This document shows, one piece after another, positions 51,694-60,706 of a stretch of 64,000 bases of DNA (position 1 is its first letter; every line of letters starts with the position of its first letter). The stretch is from NCBI GenBank assembly GCA_030157785.1, contig JAOAUC010000055.1, positions 310,001 to 374,000 of the forward strand. The letters are read 5' to 3'. The position numbers were made by a program, and so were the translations under genes. The notes beneath the pieces are model-generated. The model was not told where the DNA came from. It did not search any database and was given only the letters and a program-made list of their open reading frames with translations. The DNA is from Zoogloea oleivorans (GTDB taxonomy: Bacteria > Pseudomonadota > Gammaproteobacteria > Burkholderiales > Rhodocyclaceae).

Positions 51694-52617
51694 TCACTCC
51701 GCAGCCCGGTAACGCTCCCACGGCGGCGAGGCGAACGCCGCCTCGAGGGCGGCCAGAAAGACCTGAACCTTGGGCACCCTGGCCCGGCTCGGCAGGTAGC
51801 AAGCGTAAAGATTGCCGCCGTAGTTCACCTGCGGAGCGTAGTCGTCGAGCACGGTCACCAGCCGTCCGGCGGCCAGGTCGGCACCGCACATGTAAGTGGG
51901 CAACACGGCCAGCCCCTGGCCGGCGCGCACCGCATCCAGGATGCAGCCGATATTGTCGGACTGGTAGCGGCCATTGACCGGAACACAGTGCTCTTCGCCC
52001 TGGCTGTCGGTCAGGCGCCAGACCTTGTCGTCGGCCAGCATGAAGCTGAAACACTGGTGACCGGCCAGATCGGCGGGCACCTGCGGCCGGCCGTGGGCTG
52101 CCAGATAGGCCGGGGCGGCGCAGACGACCCTCCGCAACACCAGCAGCTTGCGCGACACGACATCCTCCGTCGGCCCGTAAAGCAGACGCAGGGCCAGGTC
52201 GATGCCGCGCTCGGCCATATTCACCTGCGAATCCGAAAGGATCAGCTCCACATCCAGTTCCGGGTAGCGGGCCAGCACGCCGGGAATGACCGGCGCCACA
52301 CACTCGCGCCCGAAGTTGATTGTCGCGCTGACCCGCAACAGGCCGCGCGGCGCCTCGCCGGCATTGCGCACCGCCACCTCCGCCCCTTCGATCGCCGCCA
52401 GGGCATTCACGGCGTGGCGATGAAACACCTCGCCCGACGGCGTCAGGGCCAGACGCCGGGTGGAGCGCTCGAACAGGCGCACACCGAAGGCCTGCTCCAG
52501 TTCGCCGATCTGCCGGCTCACCTGGGCCCGGGTGCAGTCGAGCCGGCGCGCCGCACCCGCCATGCTGCCCTCCTCCACGACCTTCACGAAGCTGTCCCAC
52601 TGGGGTAGCCAGTCCAT
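51694..52617 (-). CDS. LysR-family transcriptional regulator
   Basis: MDWLPQWDSFVKVVEEGSMAGAARRLDCTRAQVSRQIGELEQAFGVRLFERSTRRLALT; divergent from the MFS gene. Confidence 0.94.
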   Translation of the reverse strand: MDWLPQWDSFVKVVEEGSMAGAARRLDCTRAQVSRQIGELEQAFGVRLFERSTRRLALTPSGEVFHRHAVNALAAIEGAEVAVRNAGEAPRGLLRVSATINFGRECVAPVIPGVLARYPELDVELILSDSQVNMAERGIDLALRLLYGPTEDVVSRKLLVLRRVVCAAPAYLAAHGRPQVPADLAGHQCFSFMLADDKVWRLTDSQGEEHCVPVNGRYQSDNIGCILDAVRAGQGLAVLPTYMCGADLAAGRLVTVLDDYAPQVNYGGNLYACYLPSRARVPKVQVFLAALEAAFASPPWERYRAAE

Positions 52618-52716
52618 TGTCAATGATCCGTTGACGCGATGGATCTGATTATGGGCTTTTTGAGAATCAATCGAAAACCTATAGTGACTCATCACCCATT
52701 CAGGTCAATTCGCGCC

Positions 52717-53940
52717 ATGTTCCACGTTCTGCGCCAACCCGGAATCCTCGCCACCACCCTGCTGGCCGCCGGCATCATGCTGGTCACCATGGGTGCCCGG
52801 CAGTCCGTCGGCCTCTTTGTCGGCCCCCTCAACACCTCCACCGGGCTGGGCATCGCCACCATCAGCCTGGCGCTGGCCATCGGCCAGTTCACCTGGGGCG
52901 CCATCCAGCCTGTTGCCGGGGCTCTGGCCGACCGTTACGGCCCGCGCCCGGTGCTGGTGGCCGGCGTACTGCTGATGGCGGCCGGCAGCGCCGTCACGCC
53001 GTTCATGGACTCAGGATTCGGACTGATCGTGTCCCTCGGCCTGATGTCCACCATCGGCTCGGGTGCCAGCAGCTTCTCGGTGCTGATCGGTGCCGCGGCC
53101 CGGCGCCTGCCGCCGGAGGCACGCGGCGCAGCGTCGGGTGTGATCAATGCCGGTGGCTCCTTCGGCCAGTTCCTGTTCGCGCCCATCCTGCAGGGCCTGA
53201 TCCAGGCAGTGGGCTGGATGGGAGCCATGTGGTCAATGGCGCTGATGACCCTCGCCGCCCTGCCGATGATCGGCAAGCTCACCCGCAGCCACGAAGCCCC
53301 GGTGAAGCTTGCCAGCGGGGACGACCACGGCCTTGGCCAGGCGCTGCGCACCGCCCTGCGCGACCGCAGCTACCTGCTCCTCCACGCCGGCTTCTTCACC
53401 TGCGGCTTTCACATCGCCTTCCTGGTCACGCACCTGCCCGGCGAGGTGGACCTGTGCGGCCTGCCGCCCTCCGTCGCGAGCTGGTCGCTGGCCATCATCG
53501 GGCTGGCCAACGTGGCGGGCAGCCTGTATGCCGGCGGCTGCGTGAACCGCTATCGCAGCAAGCACGTACTGGCCGTCATGTACACCTCGCGGGCGGTCCT
53601 GATTGCCGCCTATCTGCTGGCGCCGCGCACCCCGCTGGTCTATTACGTCTTCGCCGCCGGGCTGGGCTTTACCTGGCTGGCCACCGTGCCGCCCACCGCC
53701 GCCATCGTCGGCAAGCTGTTCGGCGTGCGCTACCTGGGCACCCTGTTCGGCCTCACCCTGCTGTCCCACCAGATCGGCGGCTTCCTTGGCGCCTGGCTGG
53801 GCGGGCTGGCCTTCGCCCGCTTCGGCGACTTCACCTGGATGTGGTACACCGACATGGCCCTGGCCGTCGTCGCCGCACTGGTGAACTTGCCGATCCGCGA
53901 AGCGGCGCCCCGAAGTCACCCGCAAGCGGCCGCCGCCTGA
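52717..53940 (+). CDS. MFS transporter
   Basis: 12-TM pattern, start MFHVLRQPGILATTLLAAGIMLVTMGARQSVGLFVGPL; loop GALADRYGPRPVL. Confidence 0.92.
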   Translation: MFHVLRQPGILATTLLAAGIMLVTMGARQSVGLFVGPLNTSTGLGIATISLALAIGQFTWGAIQPVAGALADRYGPRPVLVAGVLLMAAGSAVTPFMDSGFGLIVSLGLMSTIGSGASSFSVLIGAAARRLPPEARGAASGVINAGGSFGQFLFAPILQGLIQAVGWMGAMWSMALMTLAALPMIGKLTRSHEAPVKLASGDDHGLGQALRTALRDRSYLLLHAGFFTCGFHIAFLVTHLPGEVDLCGLPPSVASWSLAIIGLANVAGSLYAGGCVNRYRSKHVLAVMYTSRAVLIAAYLLAPRTPLVYYVFAAGLGFTWLATVPPTAAIVGKLFGVRYLGTLFGLTLLSHQIGGFLGAWLGGLAFARFGDFTWMWYTDMALAVVAALVNLPIREAAPRSHPQAAAA

Positions 53941-53963
53941 ACCCTGCCACACCGGAGAAAACC

Positions 53964-54395
53964 ATGACCCCGCTGCGCCCCGAAGTCACCCTTGCCGCCC
54001 TCAACGAAAAGGGCGGCGAATACCTGCCCGGCTTTCTCGGAATCGAGATGGTCGAGCTCCAGCCCGGCACCCTGTCGAGCCGGATGGCGGTAAAAAAGCT
54101 CCATTTCGCACCCAACGACTTCCTGCATGCCGCCAGCGTCGTGGCCCTGGCCGACACCACCTGCGGCTACGCCACCATGGCCCACCTGCCGGCAGGTGCC
54201 GAGTCCTTCACCACCATCGAACTGAAGAGCAACCACCTGGGCACCGTCCGCGAAGGCAGCATCAGCTGCGTCGCCACCGCCCAGCACCTGGGCCGCAACA
54301 CCCAGGTGTGGGACGCCGTGGTCACAGACGCCGCCACCGGCAAGAAGATCGCCCTGTTCCGCTGCACGCAGATGATCCTCTGGCCGAAGGGCTGA
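53964..54395 (+). CDS. PaaI-type hotdog-fold thioesterase
   Basis: 143 aa; LHAASVVALADTTCGYATM and TIELKSNHLGTVREG motifs. Confidence 0.9.
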   Translation: MTPLRPEVTLAALNEKGGEYLPGFLGIEMVELQPGTLSSRMAVKKLHFAPNDFLHAASVVALADTTCGYATMAHLPAGAESFTTIELKSNHLGTVREGSISCVATAQHLGRNTQVWDAVVTDAATGKKIALFRCTQMILWPKG

Positions 54396-54405
54396 CGAGC
54401 GCCGC

Positions 54406-55440
54406 TCAGGAGCGCAGGGCCTGCGCGGCGGCGAAATACTTGTCGAGCCGGGCAATCCACCCGGCCTTTTCTTCGGCCTTCGCAAAGCTCGCCTCGAAGC
54501 TGTTGCGCGCCAGCTGGTACCAGGTGGCGGCGTCGAAGTGGAAGGCCTCCTGCACGGCGCGGATGTTGTCGTTGAGGTAGCCGCCAAAATAGGCCGGATC
54601 GTCGCTGTTGAGCGTCACCTTCGCCCCCATCGCCAGGAGGCGCGGCAGGGTGTGCTCGCTCATTTTCTCGAACACGCACAGGCGGGTATTGGAGAGCGGG
54701 CAGACGGTCAGCGGAATGCCTTCCTTCACCAGACGGGCCAGCACGGCCTCGTCTTCCACCGCGCGCACGCCGTGGTCGATGCGCTGTGCCCCCAGCAGAT
54801 CCAGCGCCTCGGTGATGTAGGCCGGCGGACCTTCTTCGCCGGCGTGGGCGACGATCGGCTTGCCCAGTTCGCGGCAACGGGCAAACAGGCGGGCGAACTT
54901 TGACGGCGGGTGGCCTTTTTCGGAGGAGTCCAGCCCGAAGCCGTGGATACGATCAATCCACGGCTCGACCTCGGCCAGCGTCGCCAGGCAATCCGCTTCC
55001 GGCAAATGGCGCAGAAAGCACAGGATCAGCCGGCCCGAGATGCCGTAGCGCGCCAGGCCTTCGGCAAGGCCGTCCTCCAGCCCTTCGAGTACGGTGGTGA
55101 AGGGCACACCGCGGGCCGTGTGGGTCTGCGGATCGAAGAAGACTTCCACATGTATCACGTGGTCCGCCGCCGCCCGCTTCAGGTAGGCGAGCATCAGGTC
55201 GTAGAAGTCCTCCCGCGTGCGCAGCACATCGGCGCAGGCGTAATACAGGTCGAGGAAACTCTGCAGGCTGTCGAAGGCATAGGCGGCCTTGAGGGCGGCT
55301 TCGTCGGCGTAGGGCAGCGTGATGCCGTTGCGCCGGGCCAGCGCAAAGGCCAGCTCGGGCTCGAGAGAGCCTTCAATATGAATGTGAAGCTCGGCCTTGG
55401 GCATGCCGAGGGCGAGACTGAGGGGATCAATGGTGGCCAT
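54406..55440 (-). CDS. Adenosine/adenine deaminase family; motifs favour adenine deaminase
   Basis: ELHIHIEGSLEPEL, VAHAGEEGPPAYI, RIDHGVRA, NSDDPAYFGGYL. Confidence 0.9.
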   Translation of the reverse strand: MATIDPLSLALGMPKAELHIHIEGSLEPELAFALARRNGITLPYADEAALKAAYAFDSLQSFLDLYYACADVLRTREDFYDLMLAYLKRAAADHVIHVEVFFDPQTHTARGVPFTTVLEGLEDGLAEGLARYGISGRLILCFLRHLPEADCLATLAEVEPWIDRIHGFGLDSSEKGHPPSKFARLFARCRELGKPIVAHAGEEGPPAYITEALDLLGAQRIDHGVRAVEDEAVLARLVKEGIPLTVCPLSNTRLCVFEKMSEHTLPRLLAMGAKVTLNSDDPAYFGGYLNDNIRAVQEAFHFDAATWYQLARNSFEASFAKAEEKAGWIARLDKYFAAAQALRS

Positions 55441-55510
55441 GGACGTTCTCTCGGAGCGGGGAGGAAGCCTCCCTATTATGGCCAATGCCGGGGTGACTTG
55501 CCCGGGCGAT

Positions 55511-55645
55511 GTAGGGGCGACTTGTAGGGGCGACTTCAGTCGCCCTCGGACTCCGGTCTACGGCATGTCTGTGATTGACGGGGGGATGGGCGACTGAAGT
55601 CGCCCCTACGAGTCGCCCCTACGAGTCGCCCCTACGAGTCGCCCC
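55511..55645. repeat. REP/BIME-like palindromic repeat cluster
   Basis: Perfect 22-bp inverted arms gtaggggcgacttcagtcgccc (55524-55545) and gggcgactgaagtcgcccctac (55588-55609) plus 13-bp tandem units. Confidence 0.9.
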
Positions 55646-55653
55646 CCTGCCCG

Positions 55654-56733
55654 TCACTTGGGAATGCTGCCCTCCACCCCTTCCACGTAGAAATTCATCT
55701 TGCGCAGGTCCGGGTCGCCCATGGTCATGGCGGCGGCGAGGACTTCCTTGCCGTCCTGGGCCTTCAGCGGACCGGTGAAGGGGTGCAGCTTGCCGGCCTT
55801 GATGGCGTCGCGGCGTTCTTCGGCGAGCTTCTTCACGTCGGCGGGCACGGCCGGGCCGAAGGCCTCGATGTTGACCGCACCTTCCTTCACGCCCCACCAG
55901 AGGTCGCCGGTCTTCCAGGTGCCGTCGAGCACTTCGCCGACAGCCTTGGTGTAGATCACCCCCCAGTTGAGCACCGACGCCGCCAGGTGGGCCTTGCCGC
56001 CGAACTTGCTCATGTCCGAATCCCAGCCAAAGGCCAGCACACCCTTCTCCTGCGCGGCCTGTACCACTGCCGGAGAATCGGTGTTCTGCATCAGCACGTC
56101 GGAGCCCTGGGCAATCAGGGTCAGTGCGGCTTCGCGCTCCTTGCCCGGATCGAACCAGCTGTTCACCCAGATGGCGCGGGTGGTGGCCTTGGGATTGACG
56201 CTGCGCGCGCCGAGGGTAAAGGCGTTGATGTTGCGGATCACCTCGGGGATGGGAATCGACGCGACCACGCCGAGCTTGCCGCTCTTGCTCATCTTGCCGG
56301 CGACGACACCGAGCATGTAGGCGCCCTCGTAGGTGCGCACGTCATAGACGCCCAGGTTGGGGGCTGTCTTGTAGCCGGTGGCGTGCATGAAGGTGGTCTT
56401 CGGGAAGGCCTTGGCGACCTTGACCTGCTGGTTCATGTAGCCGAAGGAGGTGGCGAAGATCGCCTTGTAGCCCTGCTGGGCCAGATCGCGGAAGACCCGC
56501 TCGGCGTCGGCGGTCTCGGGCACGTTCTCGACAAAGGTGGTCTTCACCTTGTCGCCGAACTTGGCCTCGACGGCCTTGCGGCCCTGATCGTGGGAGTAGG
56601 TCCAGCCGTGGTCGCCGGTGGGGCCGATGTACACGAAGCCGATCTTGGCAGGGTCGGCGGCAAAAGCCTGGCTGGCCAGCCCCAGCGTCACGGCAACACA
56701 GGTAGCGGCAGTCTTGAATCGGGACAGGGACAT
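55654..56733 (-). CDS. BMP-family ABC transporter substrate-binding protein
   Basis: Signal peptide; KIGFVYIGPTGDHGWTYSHDQGRKAVE, ATGYKTAPNLGVYDVRTYEGAYMLGVVAG; start ATG 56733. Confidence 0.94.
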   Translation of the reverse strand: MSLSRFKTAATCVAVTLGLASQAFAADPAKIGFVYIGPTGDHGWTYSHDQGRKAVEAKFGDKVKTTFVENVPETADAERVFRDLAQQGYKAIFATSFGYMNQQVKVAKAFPKTTFMHATGYKTAPNLGVYDVRTYEGAYMLGVVAGKMSKSGKLGVVASIPIPEVIRNINAFTLGARSVNPKATTRAIWVNSWFDPGKEREAALTLIAQGSDVLMQNTDSPAVVQAAQEKGVLAFGWDSDMSKFGGKAHLAASVLNWGVIYTKAVGEVLDGTWKTGDLWWGVKEGAVNIEAFGPAVPADVKKLAEERRDAIKAGKLHPFTGPLKAQDGKEVLAAAMTMGDPDLRKMNFYVEGVEGSIPK

Positions 56734-56893
56734 GGAATCTCTCCGTTGGCAGGTTTGAACTCGTGGCCTCACTGTAGCAACCGGACACTCCGCAACCCAT
56801 CCCGGTTCCGTTATGACTGGTATATGGATCGGGGAACAAGCCTGTCGGGATGCGCAGCCGATAATGGCGCCACCATTCCACAGGAGCCCCGCC

Positions 56894-57382
56894 GTGAGCC
56901 TTCCCAGCCCCCAGGACGAACACTTCCTGCGCCACGCCATCGCCCTCTCCCGCCAGGTGCGCGACAGCGGCAAGCATCCCTTCGCCGCGATTGTGGTGGA
57001 TGCCGACGGAAACATCGTCGCCGAAGCCGGCAATGACTCCCTGCCGCCCGACGGCGACCCGACCCGCCACGCCGAGCTCGTCGCCGCCGCCCTCGCCGCC
57101 CGCCGCCTGTCGCCCGCAGCGCTGGCCAAGGCCACCCTCTACAGCAGCGCCGAACCCTGCGCCATGTGCGCCGGGGCGATCTACTGGTGCGGCATCGGGC
57201 GCGTCGTGTACGCCCTGTCGGAGCATGCGCTGCTCGGCCTCACCGGCGACCATCCCGAGAACCCGACCTTCTCGCTACCGTGCCGCGAAGTGTTCGCCCG
57301 CGGGCAGCGCCGGATCGAGGTCATCGGCCCCTTGATGGAGGACGAGGCCGCCGCGCCCCACGCGGGTTTCTGGACGCTCTGA
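56894..57382 (+). CDS. CDA-superfamily nucleoside/guanine deaminase-like protein
   Basis: Zinc motifs HAE and SSAEPCAMCAGAIYW; GTG start after CAGGAG SD. Confidence 0.88.
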   Translation: MSLPSPQDEHFLRHAIALSRQVRDSGKHPFAAIVVDADGNIVAEAGNDSLPPDGDPTRHAELVAAALAARRLSPAALAKATLYSSAEPCAMCAGAIYWCGIGRVVYALSEHALLGLTGDHPENPTFSLPCREVFARGQRRIEVIGPLMEDEAAAPHAGFWTL

Positions 57383-57397
57383 ACACACCCATAGCGT

Positions 57398-58810
57398 TCA
57401 GGGCAGCCAGAACTTGGCGGGCTCTTCGACCCGCAGCTCCGGCGTCGCCACATCGGCCAGGGTGAAGCGGATCGGCCGGGCGCCGTGGAGTGTCTCGGCG
57501 TTTTCGGCGCCTACCCGCACGGTAATCGTCGCTGCAGCCGCACCCGCGCCAGGCACGCTCACGATAGCCGGCTGGCCCAGATGGATGCCGTCGATACCGC
57601 TCACGCTAACTTCATAGCGGCGGGTAGCCTCGGTGGTATTGATGAGCTGCAGGTGGAAGACGTTCTCGATGCTGCCATCTTCGGCTTCGCGAGACATCAC
57701 CCCCCGGTCGCGCACGATATCGACGCGCAGCGGCGGCCGGTGCGTCAGCGACCAGGCGGTGGCCGCGCTGAGCACCAGGAACACCGCCGAATACACCAGC
57801 GTACGCGGCCGGAAGGCCCGCTTGACGATCTCCTTGCTGCCCAGGCCCTGCTGCAGCGCATTCTCGGTGGAATAGCGGATCAGCCCGCGGGGATAGTCCA
57901 TCTTGTCCATCACCTGGTCGCAGGCATCGATGCAGGCCGCGCAGCCGATGCACTCCACCTGCAGCCCGTCGCGAATGTCGATGCCGGTCGGGCAGACCTG
58001 CACGCAGATGCCGCAATCGACGCAATCGCCCAGGCCCTGCTCGCGGGCGTCGGCCTTCTTCGAGCGCCCTCCACGCGGGTCGCCGCGGGCCTCGTCGTAG
58101 GTGATGATCAGCGTGTCGGAGTCGAACATCACGAACTGGAAGCGGGCGTAGGGGCAGATGTACTTGCACATCTGCTCGCGCAGGAAACCCGCGTTGCCGT
58201 AAGTGGCAGCCCCGTAAAACAGGATCCAGAAGATCTCGGAGACGCCCATCGACAGCATCAACGCCTCGTGGCCCAGATCGCGGATCGGCGTGAAATAGCC
58301 GACAAAGGTGATCCCGGTCCACAGGGACAGCACAATCCACAGCGTGTGCTTGAGGCTCTTCTTGCCGAGCTTGGACGGCGTCATCGGCGCAGCGTCGAGC
58401 TTCATGCGCGCCGGCCGGTCACCTTCGATCCACTGCTCGATCCACAGGAAAATCTCGGTATAGACGGTTTGCGGACAGGTGTAGCCACACCACAAGCGCC
58501 CGGCCACCGCGGTAAACAGGAACAGCGCCAGCGCCGACAGCACCAGCAGGATGGCGAGGTAGATGGTGTCCTGCGGCCACAACACCAGATCAAAGAGGTA
58601 GAAACGCCGCGCATCCAGGTCGAACAGCACCGCCTGGCGCCCGTTCCAGGGCAGCCAGCACAGGCCGTAGAAGATGATCTGCGTCAACCATACAAAGCCC
58701 CAGCGCCAGCGCTGAAAGAAGCCCGCAATGGTGCGCGGATACACCTTGGGCTCCGCCTTGAACAGGGGCTGGATGTTGATGACGCGGTGCGGCGAGGGCT
58801 TGTCGGACAT
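57398..58810 (-). CDS. ccoG: Cytochrome c oxidase accessory protein CcoG (FixG-like)
   Basis: CGYTCPQTVYTEIFLWIEQWIEGDRPAR, two 4Fe-4S motifs CVDCGICVQVCPTGIDIRDGLQVECIGCAACIDACDQVM. Confidence 0.97.
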   Translation of the reverse strand: MSDKPSPHRVINIQPLFKAEPKVYPRTIAGFFQRWRWGFVWLTQIIFYGLCWLPWNGRQAVLFDLDARRFYLFDLVLWPQDTIYLAILLVLSALALFLFTAVAGRLWCGYTCPQTVYTEIFLWIEQWIEGDRPARMKLDAAPMTPSKLGKKSLKHTLWIVLSLWTGITFVGYFTPIRDLGHEALMLSMGVSEIFWILFYGAATYGNAGFLREQMCKYICPYARFQFVMFDSDTLIITYDEARGDPRGGRSKKADAREQGLGDCVDCGICVQVCPTGIDIRDGLQVECIGCAACIDACDQVMDKMDYPRGLIRYSTENALQQGLGSKEIVKRAFRPRTLVYSAVFLVLSAATAWSLTHRPPLRVDIVRDRGVMSREAEDGSIENVFHLQLINTTEATRRYEVSVSGIDGIHLGQPAIVSVPGAGAAAATITVRVGAENAETLHGARPIRFTLADVATPELRVEEPAKFWLP

Positions 58811-58830
58811 GGGCGGAAGGGGAAGCCTTA

Positions 58831-58853
58831 AAGATGTACTTTTTGTACATCTT
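58831..58853. promoter_or_regulatory. Palindrome upstream of ccoG
   Basis: aagatgtac-ttttt-gtacatctt, perfect 9-bp inverted repeat 21 bp before the ccoG start. Confidence 0.5.
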
Positions 58854-59001
58854 ATATCCTAACAAGGCCCCGCCAGATAATCAACGGATCCTGCTGCACC
58901 GTCAGGAGAACTACGTGTACGGAAAGCGCAAGGTCAGCGTTTTGCCGCCGTTAAGGGGGCTGAGAAACATTTTTTAACGCAGCCGCAAGGGTGAGCCAGG
59001 C

Positions 59002-60651
59002 ATGCAAATCCAGATCAAACAAAAGCTGTCGATTCTGGCGCTTGTCGCAGTGCTGGCCCTGGCCAGCATCGGCATCTTTTCCTTTGCTCAGGCCAGCAAG
59101 CTCAGCAGCGCCATGAACGGCGCCATCACCCGGCAAACCCTTGTTCTGGAGGCCGTGGACAAGGCCCGGGCGGCGCAGGTCCATTTCAAGACCCAGGTGC
59201 AGGAGTGGAAGAACATCCTGTTGCGCGGCAAGGACAGCGAGGCCTTCGAAAAGCATCTGAAGGGCTTTGACGCGGAAGAACGCCAGGTCAGGGAACGCCT
59301 GGAGCAAGTCAAGGCCGCAGCCGCCCGGCTCGAACTGGGCGACCGCCTGAAGATCGACGAGGCAATGGCAGCCTTCGAAAAGCTCGGGAGCGCCTATCGC
59401 GACGCGCTCCGGCAGTACGACCGCAACGCCAGTGAGCCCGGCGGCACCGTCGACAAGCTCGTTCGCGGCATGGATCGCGCGCCGACCCGGCTCATCGATG
59501 AACTGGTGCTGGACATGCTGCGCATTTCTGCCGAAATCAGCCGCGCTGAAGCGGCCACATCGGATGAGACCTTTGCCGCAGTCAAGAGCGGCCTGCTCCT
59601 CTTCGTGCTCGGCGCGCTGATCGTTCTGGGGCTCCTGTCGGTCATCTTCATCCGCTCGATCACCCGCCCTCTGGCCGGGCTGGAATCAACGATGGCCGGT
59701 ATCGCGAGCAGCGGCGACCTGACCCGACGCGCCGACATCGGGCAGCAGGATGAAATCGGACGCATGGCGGACGCCTTCAACACCCTGATGGCACAACTCC
59801 AGAAAATCATCGGTGAAGTCGATGGCGCCAGCCGGCACGTCGCCACGGCCTCGGAACAACTTGCCGGCTCCTTCCATGCGCTGGCGCTTGTCGCCGGGCA
59901 GCAGTCAAACGCCGTGGCCAACAGCGCCGCGGCGGTCGAAGAGCTGACTGTTGCCATCGCCTCGGTGGCCGATACCGCCAGTGAGGTTCACGCCCAGGCT
60001 GACGAAAGCGTCGAGCGCACGATGGATGGCTCGCAGAAAGTCTCCCGCCTGGTCGGCGAAGTGGCACGCATCCAGGCCAACATGCACGAGATTGCCCGCA
60101 CCGTCGATGCGTTCGTCAAGAGCACGGAAGTCATCACCGGCATGACCAGGGAGGTGCGTGACATCGCCGACCAGACCAATCTTCTCGCCCTCAACGCCGC
60201 CATCGAGGCGGCCCGCGCCGGCGAGACGGGACGGGGCTTTGCCGTCGTGGCGGACGAGGTGCGCAAGCTCGCCGAAAAGTCGGGCAAGTCCGCCAGTGCG
60301 ATTGACACCGTAACCCGTTCCATCGTCTCCCAATCCAGTGCCGTGCAGGCAGCCATTGAGGCGGGCGAGCACTCGCTGGAAGCCAGCACCCGGCTGGCCG
60401 CCGAGGTGGAGGGGGACCTCGGTGACTCCCGCGAAGCGGTGACCCGGTCCAGGCAGGGCATCACCGAAATCGCCGACTCGGTCGCTGAGCAAAGGGCCGC
60501 CTCCACTGATCTCGCCCAAAGCATGGAGCACATCGCCAACATGGTTGAAGAAAACAACGTCGCCGCCCAGGGCATCGATGTTGCGACCCGGGATTTGCTC
60601 ACCCTGTCACAGAACCTGTCGCAGCTGGTGTCCGGCTTCCGGGTCCGTTGA
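59002..60651 (+). CDS. Methyl-accepting chemotaxis protein
   Basis: 549 aa; two TM helices, HAMP, signalling hairpin [40 protein letters not shown]. Confidence 0.95.
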   Translation: MQIQIKQKLSILALVAVLALASIGIFSFAQASKLSSAMNGAITRQTLVLEAVDKARAAQVHFKTQVQEWKNILLRGKDSEAFEKHLKGFDAEERQVRERLEQVKAAAARLELGDRLKIDEAMAAFEKLGSAYRDALRQYDRNASEPGGTVDKLVRGMDRAPTRLIDELVLDMLRISAEISRAEAATSDETFAAVKSGLLLFVLGALIVLGLLSVIFIRSITRPLAGLESTMAGIASSGDLTRRADIGQQDEIGRMADAFNTLMAQLQKIIGEVDGASRHVATASEQLAGSFHALALVAGQQSNAVANSAAAVEELTVAIASVADTASEVHAQADESVERTMDGSQKVSRLVGEVARIQANMHEIARTVDAFVKSTEVITGMTREVRDIADQTNLLALNAAIEAARAGETGRGFAVVADEVRKLAEKSGKSASAIDTVTRSIVSQSSAVQAAIEAGEHSLEASTRLAAEVEGDLGDSREAVTRSRQGITEIADSVAEQRAASTDLAQSMEHIANMVEENNVAAQGIDVATRDLLTLSQNLSQLVSGFRVR

Positions 60652-60706
60652 GGACATTCCGCTAACCAGGGCCTCCGAAGCCGACCGCTTGTCGAAGAGC
60701 GAATCC

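Noticed and set aside
55511-55645. CRISPR array interpretation of the 13-bp tandem units
   Set aside because: Units are contiguous without spacers and form long palindromes; fits REP/BIME-type repeats instead.
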